Shown: one piece after another, positions 1 to 12,613 of the stretch
Layout of the letters: each line of letters starts with the position of its first letter
Position numbering within the stretch: position 1 is the stretch's first letter
NCBI GenBank assembly: GCA_031769625.1
Contig: JAUIMM010000088.1
Coordinates: 5,037,501 to 5,101,500 of the forward strand
From: Taudactylus pleione
Lineage: Eukaryota > Chordata > Amphibia > Anura > Myobatrachidae
DNA: 64,000 bases
Reading direction: 5' to 3'
Notes under the pieces: generated by a model
Database searches by the model: none
Told to the model about the DNA's origin: nothing
What the model saw: only the letters and a program-made list of their open reading frames with translations
Program-made: the position numbers and the translations under genes

Positions 1-1169
1 GATGATTACAGTTGGTTTCCTCCAATAGGCTGTGATCCGAATGTACGGATGACCCTGGGTTGTAACAGGTTCCTCACCCCCTTATGCAGCACAGAAGTGT
101 TAATATAGGGGGCGATACCTCTCTATCATGATAATCTCAGGATTCATACATTTAGATTTTTCACAATGCTGGACTATTGGAACTTTCCTTATATATTAGA
201 CTTAGGAGACATGTATCTACAATGCACTGGTCATTTGCTGTAGATGATGGTAAATAGAGATAATATAATTTAGTGTTAGCTGCTCATTCTGTACTATTAT
301 GCACCTTACATGCATTATTATGACAGCACAATGACTACCTAATAACCTGCACTTTGGGATCGTTTAGGATTTATATCGGACTATCCAGATAAAAATAGTG
401 TTTCCTTTTAGGCTTTCTTTCTTCTTCCAGAGCTGTAAAATAATCGCTCTGCTATGTGTTCTGTCTTTTCCAGAAGGCAGTGATCATATATTTTAATTTG
501 TAACCTATCCCAACCAATAGTTTTTGTCGTAGTCAGTGATCCGGATGTGGCGGTCTGCCCACTCTGTTCGCGCTCCCGTGAATTTGGCTCAGCACGTGCT
601 GCTTAAACGGTTTATCCCTGTATTATTGATATGGCATCCTGTACTGTGTTATATGTGAACCTGTGGAGTTTAACACACCAGTTAAATAAATGGTGCCATC
701 ATCTGCAGTAGTTTTGTTCCCTGTTGGAGTAAACACATATACCGTATGAGTCTCTTGGATTGAGATGAGTTTATGGTATCTGTTTCAACACATTCTCTCA
801 TTTTGAAATGTCTCTGGGTTGGGGATATGTGTATTTTATACATTTTGAATACTTCTGACTATTAAAAACTGGCTTCTAAGATATGAGTATTGCTCAGATA
901 ATTCCTCTTGTCATTAACAGGTTTTCTGTGTCACGGGGAGGAGGAGGGAATGAGACTGACTCTCAGTCGATCTTTCTCTGCTTATCAATAATAGTTCTCT
1001 CACACTCTCAGGGCACATTCACGTTTTCTTTACAGTTGTTCTTGAATTACAATGATGCCATTTTTGGTTATGTAGATTTTCGTCCAGGCTCTTGTGCTCT
1101 CATCTCCTCATTTGCTCTTGTTACTTTCAGAAGATGATTTTGCTCTCTCAGCTGTTCTAGGATGAGGTC
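1..1169 (-). other. asic1: probable asic1 3' UTR and downstream flank
   Basis: This sequence lies directly after the asic1 stop codon on the minus strand. It is AT-rich, has no recognisable transposon ends and no protein similarity. No AATAAA is visible on the minus strand here; an ATTAAA variant polyadenylation signal occurs at 492-497 (TTTAAT on the plus strand). The length of the true 3' UTR cannot be fixed from sequence alone. Confidence 0.4.
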
Positions 1170-1274
1170 TCAGCATGTGAAGTCTTCAAATGCTCCACGT
1201 ACAGCATGGTGGGGGAGAATGTTAGCTGTGTAGCTCATTCCTGCTGGGTGCCCTCTCACGCCCTCACACGGAGC
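1170..1274 (-). CDS. asic1: asic1 terminal coding exon with stop codon
   Basis: This exon encodes 34 residues, [20 protein letters not shown], then [14 protein letters not shown] and TGA (stop at 1170-1172). It matches the ASIC1 C-terminus (NPCESLRGHPAGM...GTFEDFTC in mammals) and ends in the same short tail, which in mammals binds the PDZ domain of PICK1. The acceptor is TTACAG on the minus strand, and phase 0 agrees with the preceding exon ending KRH. It is 5.46 kb from the preceding exon because of a Tc1-type transposon (1544-3181) and other repeats in the last intron. Confidence 0.96.
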   Translation of the reverse strand, partial: APCEGVRGHPAGMSYTANILPHHAVRGAFEDFTC

Positions 1275-1543
1275 CTGTAATGAGAAGATTGTATTCATTA
1301 TTACAGGGAACACTACAGGAAACGAGTAAAGCAGTAATGGGGGTAAAACGTAAAACTATATCTTTTTTGTATTGCAAGAATCATTATAATAACTTTATGG
1401 GAAGGACTATGGCACAGATCTCCCTGGCCAGCTACCTGATTCTGAGTTGGGAATAAAGCAAGAAACTCCAAGTAACTCTTGGACAAACCATGTAGGAATG
1501 CAAGGGGTGCAAATATTATTATTTATTAACAGTTACTTATATA

Positions 1544-3181
1544 CAGTCAGGTGCATAAATATTGGGACATTGACAGAATTTTCATATTTTGGCCTCTATT
1601 CACCACCACAATGGCTTTGAAATGAAACAAAGAAGATGTGCTTTAACTGCAGACTTTCAGATTTAATTTGAGGGTAATTACATGCAAATCAGGTGAACGG
1701 TGTAGGAATTACAATGGTTTCTATATGTGCCTCCCACTTTTTAAGGGGCCAAAAGTAATGGGACAAACTAAACAATCCTAAATCTAACTTTCACTTTTTA
1801 ATACTTTGTTGCAAATCCTTTGCAGGCAATTACAGCCTGAAGCCTGGAACGCATAGACATCACCAGACGATGGGTTTCATCCCTGGTGATGCTCTGCCAG
1901 GCCTCTACTGCAAATGTCTTCAGTTCCTGCTTGTTCTTGGGGCATTTTCCCTTCAGTTTTGTCTTCATCAAGTGAAATGCATGCTCAATCGGATTCACGT
2001 CAGGGGATTGACTTGGCCATTGCATAACATTCCACTTTTTAGCCTGAAAAACCTCTTTGGTTGCTTTTGCAGTATGCTTCGGGTCATTGTCCATCTGCAC
2101 TGTGAAGCGCCGTCCAATGAGTTCTGAATATGAGCATATAATATTGCCCGAAACACTTCAGAATTCATTCTGCTGCTTTTGCCAGCAGTCACATCATCAA
2201 TAAATACAAGGGAACCAGTTCCATTGGCAGCCATACATGCCCACACCATGACACTACCAGCACCATGCTTCACTGATGAGGTGGTATGTTTTGGATCATG
2301 AGCAGTTCCTTTCCTTCTCCATACTCTTCTCTTCCCATCTCTGTGGTACAAGTTGATCTTTGTCGCATCTGTCCATAGGATGTTGCTCCAGAACTGTAAT
2401 GGCTTTTTTAGATGTTGTTTGGCAAACTCTAATCTGGTCTTCCTGTTTTTGTGGCTCACCAATGGTTTACATCTTGTGGTGAACCCTCTATATTCACTCT
2501 TGTGAAGTCTTCTCTTGATTGTTGACTTTGACACATATACACCTACTTCCTGGAGAGTGTTCTTGATTCGGCCAACTGTTGTGAAGGGGTTTTTCTTCAC
2601 CAGGGAAATAATTCTTCTGTCATCCACCACAGTTGTTTTCCGTGGTCTTCCGAGTCTTTTGGCGTTGCTGAGCTCTCCGGTGCGTTCTTTCTTTTTAAGA
2701 ATGTTCCAAACAGTTGATTTGGCGACACCTAATGTTTTTGCTATCTCTCTGATGGGTTTGTTTTGATTTTTCAGCCTAATGATGGCTTGCTTTACTGATA
2801 GTGACAGCTCTTTGGATCTCATATTGAGAGTCGACAGCAACTGATTCCAAATGCAAATGTCACACCTAGAATCAACTCCAGATCTTTTACCTGTTTAATT
2901 GATAATGAAATAACGAGGGAATAGCCCACCCCTGTCCATGAAATAGCTTTTGAGTTGATAGTCCCGTTACTTTTGGCCCCTTAAAAAGTGGGAGGCACAT
3001 ATAGAAACCGTTGTAATTCCTACACCGTTCACCTGATTTGGATGTAATTACCCTCAAATTAAATCTGAAAGTCTGCAGTTAAAGCACATCTTGTTTGTTT
3101 CATTTCAAAGCCATTGTGGTGGTGAATAGAGGCCAAAATATGAAAATTCTGTCAATGTCCCAATATTTATGCACCTGACTG
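1544..3181 (-). mobile_element. Tc1/mariner transposon, near full length, TA target site
   Basis: The element starts CAGTCAGGTGCATAAATATT and ends in the reverse complement of that sequence, flanked on both sides by TA (1542-1543 and 3182-3183), the Tc1/mariner target duplication. The inverted repeats are about 222 bp (1544-1765 and 2961-3181) and nearly identical, much longer than the ~30 bp of simple mariner repeats. The 1638-bp length is usual for Tc1 elements. It carries one transposase gene on the minus strand and sits in the last intron of asic1, in the same transcriptional sense as the host gene. Confidence 0.95.
1798..2840 (-). pseudogene. Tc1-type DD34E transposase, one frameshift
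   Basis: Two overlapping frames (1995-2840 and 1798-2100) together give one transposase; a single frameshift near 2070-2100 separates them. Residues 10-60 form the first helix-turn-helix (REIAKTLGVAKSTVWNIL), GRPRK at 64-68 is the AT-hook-like motif between the two DNA-binding subdomains, and a second helix-turn-helix follows. The catalytic domain has the first Asp in WTDATKINL (D158), the second in MDNDPKHTA just after the frameshift, and Glu in NPIEHAF. KHGAGSVMVW is the usual Tc1 signature. The protein ends ACKGFATKY. All catalytic residues are kept, so inactivation is recent. Confidence 0.93.
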
Positions 3182-3183
3182 TA

Positions 3184-6100
3184 GCGCAGCATATTCCACT
3201 GTGCTTTACAATTGGGAGCAAAGAGTACTAAAACAAGATTGGGTAATAGCAATTAATAGACAGAGGTAAGAGGGCCTTGCATTGTTCACAAGCTTACAAT
3301 CTATGAAATACGTAATTGTTTTTGCATGCAGGGGCGCAGAGAGGGGGCCAGGCTTATTGGAGGGGCCCAGCGCAGCCCCAGGTCTGATGCCGCCCCCCCT
3401 CCCAATTACTTGTCAGCAGCCTAGCACACGCTGCTGTGTGCTGAGCTGCAAAAGTGAGAGACCAGGGAGACTGCTCGCTGCTCAGCAGCAACAGTCTCCT
3501 CCTCTGCCTGTTGGTTTGCGCCAGGCTGAGGGGCTCACAACGCCCCCCTCTCTAGCTCGCAGCTACGTGAAATAGTTTTTTCCTAAGGGGTGTGGCCACG
3601 CCTCCCGGGATTAGATTAGGCCACACCCCCATTAGTAATCGGGCTTGGGTCGGCTCTCTACGGCCATGTTTGCATGCAGGGTAAATACTGGCTGCTTTTG
3701 TAGCCCACAAATGCTGGACAGCTTTATTTTTACACTGCAATTTAGATTTCAGTTTGGACAAATCTACATTTCTGCACATTTTACATCTACCCCACCTGCA
3801 GTGCAGCATGGTTTTACCAAGATACACAGTTACTTGCTCTTTCTTGCTCTATTCCCTACTCATTATCACACCCATAGTACTATAATACTATACTAATATC
3901 CTCAGCACTCAGCAAGACAGGAACACACATGTACAAGTGTATAGACTGGTAATGTATTACTTTATGAGGCAGTTTGACCCTGTCCTCTATATCCCAACAT
4001 AATAAATAGGAATACACTAACAGTCATGATCACCACTTATAGATTTGATTTGTTACAAATATATACTTTTGAAGTGCATAGTATATTAACAGCAGTATTC
4101 TTTCTAAAATGTGCAACTGAAATGGAAGAGTAGAAAACAATCTAATGAGAATTCCACCCTGGCGCTTGGGCTATGTGGGTAGACCAGGGTGCCGGGCTGA
4201 AAATAAATGCTAAGCCCCCTTGGCATTCCCGCTTGCCAAGCTGAGTTAAATCACATGGCAGTGCTAATGTTAATGTATGTTTTAATGTTATATCATTGTA
4301 ACTGTTCTTAAAGGTCACCAGATGGGTTTTACAAGTCACGGCTGTAATCTAGACTATGCCAACTAAAAGAGCTAATGTCATTTGGGTTCATTGTGATCTC
4401 CAGGCTACAGGCACCATAGAAACTGTTCAACAGCCCTATACTATGGGAACCAGACAAGTGATAGAAAGTAACAGTAGTCTTCAGCTTGGGACAGTGCAGC
4501 TCCTGTCGAATCATTGCTGATATCCTGGCTCTCTACGCCTCAGCAGTCTTTAGAGGAGATGTATCAAACCTCCTTTAGAGAACAGGTGGAGAAGTTTCCC
4601 ATAGTAAGTAACCAGTCGGCTTCTAGCTGTCATTTTATCCTCTTTAGTAAATTTGATACATCTCCTCTTCTATCACTTTGTGCACCTGCCAAAAGCAAAA
4701 AGGGCTTGGCCCCTATCTTGCTGGTAGAGGAGCGACTCGTCAGTCTGATCCTAACTGTAATTTTTCAAACACAGCTTGTAGAGTGACAGTTAGGAGCAAA
4801 TTGGTTGGTACTTTATCTCTCTCCAAAGCTTAGTGCACATATTCCTTTATCTCTCGCCATTTTATGGGGCATTTCCAATTGCGGGCGGGCTTTTTAATAA
4901 AAAAAAAACCACGGCGCGGTGTTTTCCCCACTGCCGCATACTTTCGCTATTTAATAAGGTGCCTGAAAATGGGACGTGGTGATTTCTATAGAAATCCATC
5001 TCATCTGTTTTCTCGCACCTCCAGAGCAAGTCTGACTTTTTCTAAAATCATTGATTTTGGCAGATATACTGGCCGATATCCTGGCTGCCCGGTGTTGCCA
5101 GGTCAAATGTCACAGGTGGCAAAAAGCAGCCAGGTTTTACAATTCCCTACATTTTAAAGTAGGGATGGAAGAAAAGGGCGGGCGCAATTCAGCACAAATC
5201 GCGTCATCAAGCTGCCCTCACCGCCTACTTCTCTTGGTAAGTGACGGCACCGGGCAACAACAGACATGCTCCAGGAGGCTTGCTTAATTTTCCAGGCTTC
5301 TGGTAGAGCCCCTCCCCCCTTTCCCCGTTGATGTGAGTCTCTCTGACATTCTGGGAGATCAGGTAAGTATGGTGATTAGGACTGCTGAATAAGATGGCGG
5401 AGGAGTTTGATGGAAAGAAGACATTCCCACTGAAGTACGGAATAGTAGGGTAGCCAGGAAATTTATCGGGCACTGGTATGGGAAGTGCAGCCAAGTGTTT
5501 GTGCGGGCGCAGCCATACCCCATTGTGAATATCAGACAAGCATTACCTGCTGCACCACCGACTCAAGGGTGTAGCTAAGCCCTCTTTGCAGAGTGGTTGT
5601 CAGGCCCATGCCCCAGGCAAGTCTGAGCCCGGACGCTGTGTGCTGATTCTGATTCGGACGGATCACTGTGCATGGGCGCAAATGGCGAGTGTTTGCATAC
5701 GGTGCATGCACAGATGAAACTTTACCGATGTGCCGGTCCTTCTCTGAGTTGTATGGAACTGACTTTCCAAGAAATTTGTGGTGGCAATCAGACAGCAACA
5801 ATTCATAAATAGAGTAACACTTGTTGGTGATCCTTATATCTATATTATATAATAAGCTAGAGACATTTCACTAGCACAAAGAAAGTAGAGAACTAAACGG
5901 AGGTCCCGCCTCCTTCCTTCCCTCAAAGCTCTCCCTGGGGGCCTGCAGTATAAAGCCTCACCTCCCCCACCAGAGGAAGAAGGCACCAAACTGTATGTGA
6001 ATCAGCGGGCCAGTGAAAACCAACAACCCCCCGCCCTTCCTAAGTGTTCCACCTGGGCCTGATCCCCCTGCTCATGCTATGGAAGACGGAGAACCGAGGG

Positions 6101-6734
6101 GGAAAGAAGCAGCATAGCTCCCCCCCAGAATCCACCCAGACTGTGACTAACTGAAGACTTGGGGAGCCCACCGCCTGTACTTTTATTTATTATTATTATT
6201 ATTTATTATTTAAACAGTGCACTGTGCATATATGCTGTCTGTAACATAGTGGACTCCATGCAACATACGTAATGAACACATACAACATGTTAAAAAAACC
6301 TGCCCTAAGGTCCGCTTACTCACTTGATTTATTTGAGTACAAATAAATGTAATTCTAACAATATATTAGGAGAAAAACCTGAAATGCTTATTTAATTCGA
6401 AGGGATGTGATGTTTTTGATTTTCCACAGTACACATTCTTAAGATTGTCTTGCTTAATTCAAGGCACATTTCTACTTTTTGGAGACTGCACATTGATATT
6501 TACTGAGCAAACTAAAGAGGTGCAGTGATATATAACCAATGTGATTTGCAGTGTATTGTGGGAGAGCTTCCTAAATGACCCCTATTGTAATTCATTTGTA
6601 TGGCAAGTGTGTATAGTTCCATTGAGCACTTGTGAGATCCTCCTGCTGCTTAAGGCTAGAGAATTGTGTCTGTGTGTTCATCGTTCTCATTTATTAATAA
6701 AACTAGTTTTCCAAAAAAAAAGTGTTTAACTTAC
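3184..6734. other. asic1 last intron, remaining part
   Basis: Intronic sequence between the Tc1 element and the exon at 6735. A short fragment at 3330-3630 resembles a common interspersed repeat (ends in GGGCGCAGAGAGGGGGCCAGG), and a small TTA-type microsatellite lies at 6181-6212. I see no coding exon, no structured RNA and no complete element here. Confidence 0.5.
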
Positions 6735-6839
6735 ATGACGCTTTACATCATCCATACTTAATGTCACTCCCTTGTCATTGTTATTGCGTTTCGAGTCTTT
6801 ACCACATTTTGCGCCTCCACACAGCTTGTATCTCAGAAC
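6735..6839 (-). CDS. asic1: asic1 coding exon (post-TM2 cytoplasmic region)
   Basis: This 105-nt exon, phase 0 at both ends, encodes 35 residues beginning VLRYKLCGGAKCGKDSKRNN and ending in DKGVTLSMDDVKRH. It matches the ASIC1 C-terminal tail (KLCxxxKCxKxxKR...DKGVxLSxDDVKRH) and differs from the tails of ASIC2, ASIC3 and ASIC4, which settles the paralogue. The intron ends in TCTCCAG and the exon is followed by GTAAGT on the minus strand. This basic juxtamembrane segment follows the pore helix inside the cell. Confidence 0.97.
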
Positions 6840-6925
6840 CTGGAGATAAACATCAGCATTAATTCCTGCATTGCCATAGGAACAACATACAGTAATGACT
6901 AGCAGGAGAAAATGAAGTGCTTTCA

Positions 6926-7048
<123 letters not shown>

Positions 7049-7384
7049 TCACAGCACAGATAAGAGTGAGAACAGGCTGGGTGCTATGAGAGACAATGAT
7101 GCAATCATGTCAGTATTAACAGCAAGAAAACTGTGGTGGTGAGGGAAGGGTTAAAGCATGGGACAAGTAACACAAAGGATAGCTGTCAAAAAATGTGAAT
7201 AAGGATACTGTGTTAGGCTCAGAACAAATTTATCCTATCATTTTGGAAACAAGCAGGTGGATATGGATAGAGCACAGGTGGAACATATTGCAAATGCATT
7301 CCATAAATCATCTGAAAGCAACCAGCTAACTACACCCAGAATGCCCTGCCAGTGACAAGGGAGACTCACAGGTTGACTAACGGC

Positions 7385-7689
7385 GCATACACACTGGACG
7401 ATGTGTGTATTCAGCGATATAGGCAGCGGTGGGGGTTGCGGCATCGGTAAGTGCATACACACTTGCCGATGCCGGCAACGACAAACGGCGGCGCTGCGGG
7501 TTCCATGCTGCATTCAGCAGCATGGCATCATTAACGATATGCCCAGATTGAGCTGCATGTTGGGGATATCGTTTACGACCCGCGGGAGTGTGCATCGTTC
7601 ATCGCTTAGTGCATACACACTGGACGATTTGAACAATATATCGTTCGAAGATGTCGATATCGTTCAAAAATATCGTCCAGTGTGTATGC
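7385..7689. mobile_element. MITE with GCATACACACTGGACGAT inverted repeats
   Basis: An 18-bp perfect inverted repeat (GCATACACACTGGACGAT at 7385-7402 and its reverse complement at 7672-7689) bounds 305 bp with no coding capacity. A further internal copy of the terminal motif at about 7612-7629 suggests a nested or composite insertion. Related ends (TAAAGCTGGxxACACAC) occur at 21006-21220 and 21318-21679. It lies in the asic1 intron between the exons at 6956 and 9471. Confidence 0.7.
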
Positions 7690-8012
7690 AGCTTAAGGCT
7701 AATGTCAGATATGAGCTTAGTGTGCTTGTGTACTGTAGCCTTATGAACTCATTACATTCTCAGATATCAGGCATTGTTCCTGCCATGAGAATACCGATAG
7801 GTGGTATTTTGTAGATCCTATCTCTTGAAGGAGAACCGAGCTCTTAAAGCTGTCAGGGAATTCTGGGATTTGTTGTTTGACAACAGCTGGATGGTACAGG
7901 TTGTCTAAGGCTATACAGGCAATAATATTTATTTAAAATGACCACATTTTAGGACAGTAAGAAGGAAAAACTATTTACGGCTGTTTCTATGTAAAGCAGC
8001 CATAAACTTATA

Positions 8013-9424
8013 GGGCCCCATTTAGAGTTTGACGCAGTTGTCACTCCGAATGTATGCGCAAAAATTTTGTAGCAAAAAAAAAATCATTTCATTACGCCAC
8101 ATGTACTGTAAGTGTGAAAGTTGCATTCTTCATATAAACAATGTAATAAAATACAAATCCAATAGGAATCTACTTTCCTGCAGTAGTCCAAATGGAAGAG
8201 ACAAACAAGCAATCAAAACAAAAGTCTGTGACTTAATATAATTTAAGTGCTATATAATGAAGTAAAACCAGATTGGGGGGGTCAATACGCAAGCAGCTAA
8301 TTATAAGGGGCCAGATAACGATTTATAATTAACATGACATATTTTTACACCATGCCATTAGTACCTGTAAAAGATAGGTCTCATCCCCAGGGGGCGCACT
8401 GCACTTACAAAACACGTCCTTACTGTACTGAACCTACACTTGCCTACCCGCATTCCGCCGAAGAGGGCACAAGTTGTAGATACCCACAATGCTAGATATG
8501 GACACTTTGAGGGGTATTCAATATGAAACGTAAACTTCGCTGTCGAAGTTTACGTTTCATATCGGAGTTTTTACCTGCGTTAAAGTATCGGGCGCGCGCC
8601 CCCTTATCCCCGTATTCAATATGAAATTAATGAAAACGGGAAACTCCGAAGTTGGATTTGCGTAAAGTTACAAATTTTTCCTTAAAAAAATTGTAGGACC
8701 CCCCTAAAGTTGTAAAAACATGGGGGATCACTATGGGTACCCCCGTTTTAGCCTGTAATTGAAAGTCGGGGATTTAAATAGCCGCAGCAGGTGTTTTTCC
8801 CCGACATTGAAAAAGTGATGCAGAAGAGCACTTAGGTTAAATTTGGGGTACATGAAAATGGGTACTAGCATATTTTTATGTCCCTAAAGTAAGTTTTTAA
8901 AAATTCTGCATTTGTGCACCTGCCGCTATAATTCTATTCTAGAAAACACCTGCCGCATACTTGCAGAATAGCCCTGAACCTATTTCCCTATTGTTAAACA
9001 AATTTTTCCCATTTTTTTTTTCACCCAAATTCTTACATTAATTTTTTGGGGTGTCCCTATTTTTTTTTAAACTTTTTTTGACACAGTTCTTTTTTAAATA
9101 ACATTCCCAGGGGTGCAGGCTATTTTTTTTAAGCCTGCACCCCTAAACCCCAATTCTGCACTTTTTTTCGACACCTATTCAATGGTGAAAAGTTATCCCC
9201 GTTTTTTATCAAAGACTTTTCGAACCTGCGAAAAGTCTTTGAAATTGAATACGGTGTAAAACTAAAACCTGCGATAATTACGTCATAAGTGCGATATTAA
9301 CGCAAAAATGATGTTTTCGCTCCCATATTGAATACCCCTATTTGTGTTCTGCATGTGCAGTAGGAAAATGTGTGTATTCGAACTAAAAAAATCACGGATG
9401 TACATCCAACTGTAAATGAGGCCC
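8013..9424. mobile_element. outer MITE interrupted by a second MITE (nested)
   Basis: The left end reads GGGCCCCATTTAGAGTTTGA and the right end is the reverse complement of GGGCCTCATTTACAGTTGGA, an imperfect terminal inverted repeat. A second element with its own better-matched ends (8511-9338) lies inside it. No open frame of interest. The match of the outer ends is partial, so the boundary is less certain than for the inner element. Confidence 0.5.
8511..9338. mobile_element. MITE with GGGGTATTCAATATG inverted repeats
   Basis: Starts GGGGTATTCAATATGAAACG and ends CCCATATTGAATACCCC. It contains a self-complementary segment near the left end (GTAAACTTCG...CGAAGTTTAC) and a further pair of CCGTATTCAATA-like motifs at about 8607 and 9241, so it may be two related insertions. 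It is non-coding and AT-rich with several T tracts. Confidence 0.65.
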
Positions 9425-9470
9425 GAAGAGTTAAGACAAGTTCTGATTTGGTTAGTTAGATATATCTCAC

Positions 9471-9562
9471 CAAGAAGTCCGGGCACCTCATATTCCTTCT
9501 TCTGTTCAATAGTTTCATAGTTTAGTGCTTCAAAGAAAATATCCAGAACCAAAATATTCTCC
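9471..9562 (-). CDS. asic1: asic1 coding exon (beta11-beta12 linker to wrist)
   Basis: This 92-nt exon encodes [20 protein letters not shown] followed by [10 protein letters not shown], with one base of a split codon on each side. The FFEALNYE segment is the ASIC beta11-beta12 strand and linker (Leu-Asn pair) known to act as a desensitisation clutch; the rest leads into TM2. Acceptor is CATAG and donor GTGAGA on the minus strand. The one odd point is KKEYEVPG, where the usual ASIC1 sequence is close to KKAYEVAG: two substitutions just outside the membrane. Frame and both junctions are intact, so this reads as a functional exon and not a pseudogene. Confidence 0.96.
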
Positions 9563-9836
9563 CTATGAGAGAGAGAGCAGGCTGCTTAGAGAGTGCACTG
9601 TGTAGGCATAGGGAGTGACAAGGGCCATGTTTAGTAAGTAACACTAGCTGTGGGACTTTCCCAACTGGAGACATCCATGGAACGCCACATACAGACTTGC
9701 AGCATTGTCAGTGTTTGTGTCTGATAGCAGGGAGAGGACCAGTTCTAATTATTCAAGTAGTTACTATAGGAGTGAGTCTTCTATGCGGCAGCTGATTAGA
9801 TTGGCCGTGGCTCTTGTCCCATCAGCTGCTACATAG

Positions 9837-10200
9837 ATCCTGATTCAGAGGTGTGTACGTATTATCGTGACCAAGCCGCGCTGCGCATGCATCCTTATGA
9901 TCACATGATTACCCATGTGAGGCGCACTATAGAAGCAACACGCACAGAGATGGATTTTCAGTGGACGTTTCAGGGTCAGCGTTGCAGGGGATGTGTCAGC
10001 GGCAATGGTGGGGCCGTGACAGTGCAATCGTGTCTTCACAGTCCCACACCCGCTATATAATGCAGAGATTTTCGGCATTGTACAGCAGGATCATTGCCCC
10101 TCAACCCCCTTCCCCGGACAGCCCAATGCAAGATAGGGCCAAAATAGTTAGATGCCTGTCACCTGCATAGCCTGGCATAATAAACGGGTGTCTGAACAGA
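9837..10200. repeat. fragment of TCCTGATTCAGAG repeat family
   Basis: Begins TCCTGATTCAGAG, the same terminal motif as the complete element at 44297-44798. A matching right end was not found, so this is probably a partial copy. No coding content. Confidence 0.4.
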
Positions 10201-10852
10201 TAGCATATAACTGAATATATGTTACATACATACTCTATGTCACAACTGTAGAATTTCTTCTAATCTAAGTAGGCGAATACTTAATTGTGAACTTTTTTTC
10301 TTTTTACTTTCGCTGAAATGCAATTTTCTTATGACCCTTCCTTCCAACAGGTGAGAGGCTCAGCCTGGCAGAAATCAGTGCTCCTCAGTGGCCTCTTGTA
10401 GCGCAAGAGCGGTTGATTGACACTCCCCCTTTGAGAGCGGCAGTTTATCTCTACCTCAGGGAAGGACATGGTCTCCATCTTAGCTAGGGGCAAATGCTAT
10501 GCCAATTAAGGGGAAGTCATACCACTCAATCCAGTTTGTGCTGGGTGGGTGCCACCCCATGAATTCAAATATCTTTATATAGCAGTGGCTGGAGTTCGCA
10601 CTGCTTTTTTTTGCCACCCTTCACAACTACAATTCTAATTCAATAAAATTGGCAGTGACCTATTGATTGCAATACAGTTGTCTGTGTATTTATTTCTACT
10701 TAATATGATAAGTTATAGTATGGCATAATAAAACCACTGGATCACTTACAGCGTTGTACATGTCTGCAGGAAGATAGTGATCTTTTGGGCAAATGTTAAC
10801 AGAATTATCTTTGAGAGTGTGAACAACCTACGTACTGGCTGAAGCTCATTGA

Positions 10853-11032
10853 GGGGTCTATTTACTAAGCAGTGTTAGGAGACAGAGTGAAAGTGATAAG
10901 GTGCCAACCAATCAGCTCCTAACTCTCATCTCACAGACTGTGTTTGAAAAATGACAGTTGGGAGCTGATTGGCTGGCACCTTATCACTTTTCACTCTTCA
11001 CTTTTCCTAACACTGCTTAGTAAATAGACCCC
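10853..11032. mobile_element. 180-bp palindromic MITE
   Basis: The ends form a perfect 28-bp inverted repeat (GGGGTCTATTTACTAAGCAG then TGTTAGGA, and its complement). Similarity of the two halves continues inward through GATAAGGTGCCA and CCAATCAGCTCC, giving a hairpin that spans almost the whole element. Such elements are non-autonomous and depend on a transposase in trans; the superfamily cannot be fixed because no target duplication is visible. Confidence 0.75.
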
Positions 11033-11498
11033 TGTGTTCCTGAAAAACAATATAGGGCATAGTTGCCTACTCTCCCAGTATTTCCAGTAGACTCCTGAAG
11101 TTGCTTAAGTTCTCCCGGCACCTGGATAATGGGCGTCCTCATGGTGTCCTCATGGCACCCACCGAAACGTGACTATACATTTCGTAGAGCTACTTCAAAC
11201 TCAGCACATGGGATCATCCTTCCATTAATAGTCATGAAACAGTATTTTAATTACTAACTTAATGAAGACTTTACAACGGTACTAATTAGCCTCCATGGGC
11301 CTAGTGGAGGGGCTTGTGGGGTCCAGGGCCAGCTGCTGCGAGGGATGAATGTCTCACTTTGCAGCATGTAGTTTCCATTGCTTCCTCCAGGATTTGCTCA
11401 TGCTCCTTTCTGTACCCGGGCCCGTGACTGTCTCAGTGGCCCTGTACAGAACAACCATATAGATGTAACACAATGTAAATGTAGCATAAGCTTATTTA

Positions 11499-12029
11499 CA
11501 GTCAGGTGCATAAATATTGGGACATTGACATAATTTTCATATTTTGGCCTCTATTCACCACCACAATCGCTTTGAAATTAAACAAACAAGATGTGCTTTA
11601 ACTGCAGATTTTCAGATTTAATTTGAGGGTAATTACATCCAAATCAGGTGAACGGTGTAGGAATTACAACGGTTTCTATATGTGCCTCCCACTTTTTAAG
11701 GGGCCAAAAGTAATAGGACAAACTAAACCATCCTAAATCTAACTTTCACTTTTTAATACTTTGTTGCAAATCCTTTGCAGGCAATTACAGCCTGAAGTCT
11801 GGAACGCATAGACATCACCAGACGTTGGGTTTCATCCCTGGTGATGCTCTGCCAGGCCTCTACTGCAAATGTATTCAGTTCCTGCTTGTTCTTGGGGCAT
11901 TTTCCCTTCAGTTTTGTCTTCATCAAGTGAAATGCATGCTCAATCAGATTCAGGTCAGGGGATTGACTTGGCCATTGCATAACATAACATAACATTCTCT
12001 CAATGTCCCAATATTTTTGCACCTGACTG
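11499..12029 (-). mobile_element. internally deleted Tc1 element of the 1544-3181 family
   Basis: Flanked by TA on both sides (11497-11498, 12030-12031). It keeps the complete left inverted repeat and the last ~100 codons of the transposase (MQWPSQSPDLNLIEHAFHLM to ACKGFATKY), then jumps at about 11990 to the last ~30 bp of the right inverted repeat. The junction carries three AACAT repeats, as expected from template switching during gap repair. It is non-autonomous, but with both tips intact it could in principle have been mobilised in trans. Confidence 0.9.
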
Positions 12030-12613
12030 TATATATTGTCCATTAAGAGCTGTTTAATGTGTGTAGATAACAGGTCCTCTTTATCCATTCCTCCCAACTG
12101 TTCCAATTTACAGTAGGTGGGACAGACTTGTCTTACTGCCCCACTGTAGAATATAGTAAAAAAAAATACCAAATTTATGTTATATATAATAATTCATAAT
12201 GTCATATTTTTATTTGTGGGCTTTAAAAGACACACAGACATTTTTGTACTTTTTTATTTTCTACTATACAGTAAATGTAAGAAAAGCTTTAGTGTGGTCT
12301 TTCAGTTCAGTTGGACATGTGCGAGCTGGCAAGCCGACCCATGTCATAGTTACCTATCTGGCCCGGTACTGACGAGGCAGTTGAGTAAGCTCAGTGATTT
12401 TTACAGAAATAAAAACATGGTATAATATTAAATTAGCCCATTAATCTTGCAGCGCATCATGTTTTATCGGGTAGTGTTACTTAGTCAACATGGCCCAATT
12501 TAGCAAGAGTCAGTGTGAACAAAGATGTAGAGGGTAGTGCCGAAAGACACAACAAAGGATAGGAAAAGGTGATCTCTGATTATTCTAGGCAGAGAAATAC
12601 ACACAGTGGGTGC

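Noticed and set aside
7401..7814. 137-codon plus-strand frame in the asic1 intron
   Set aside because: It covers a MITE and its flank, with no recognisable domain and no splice context.
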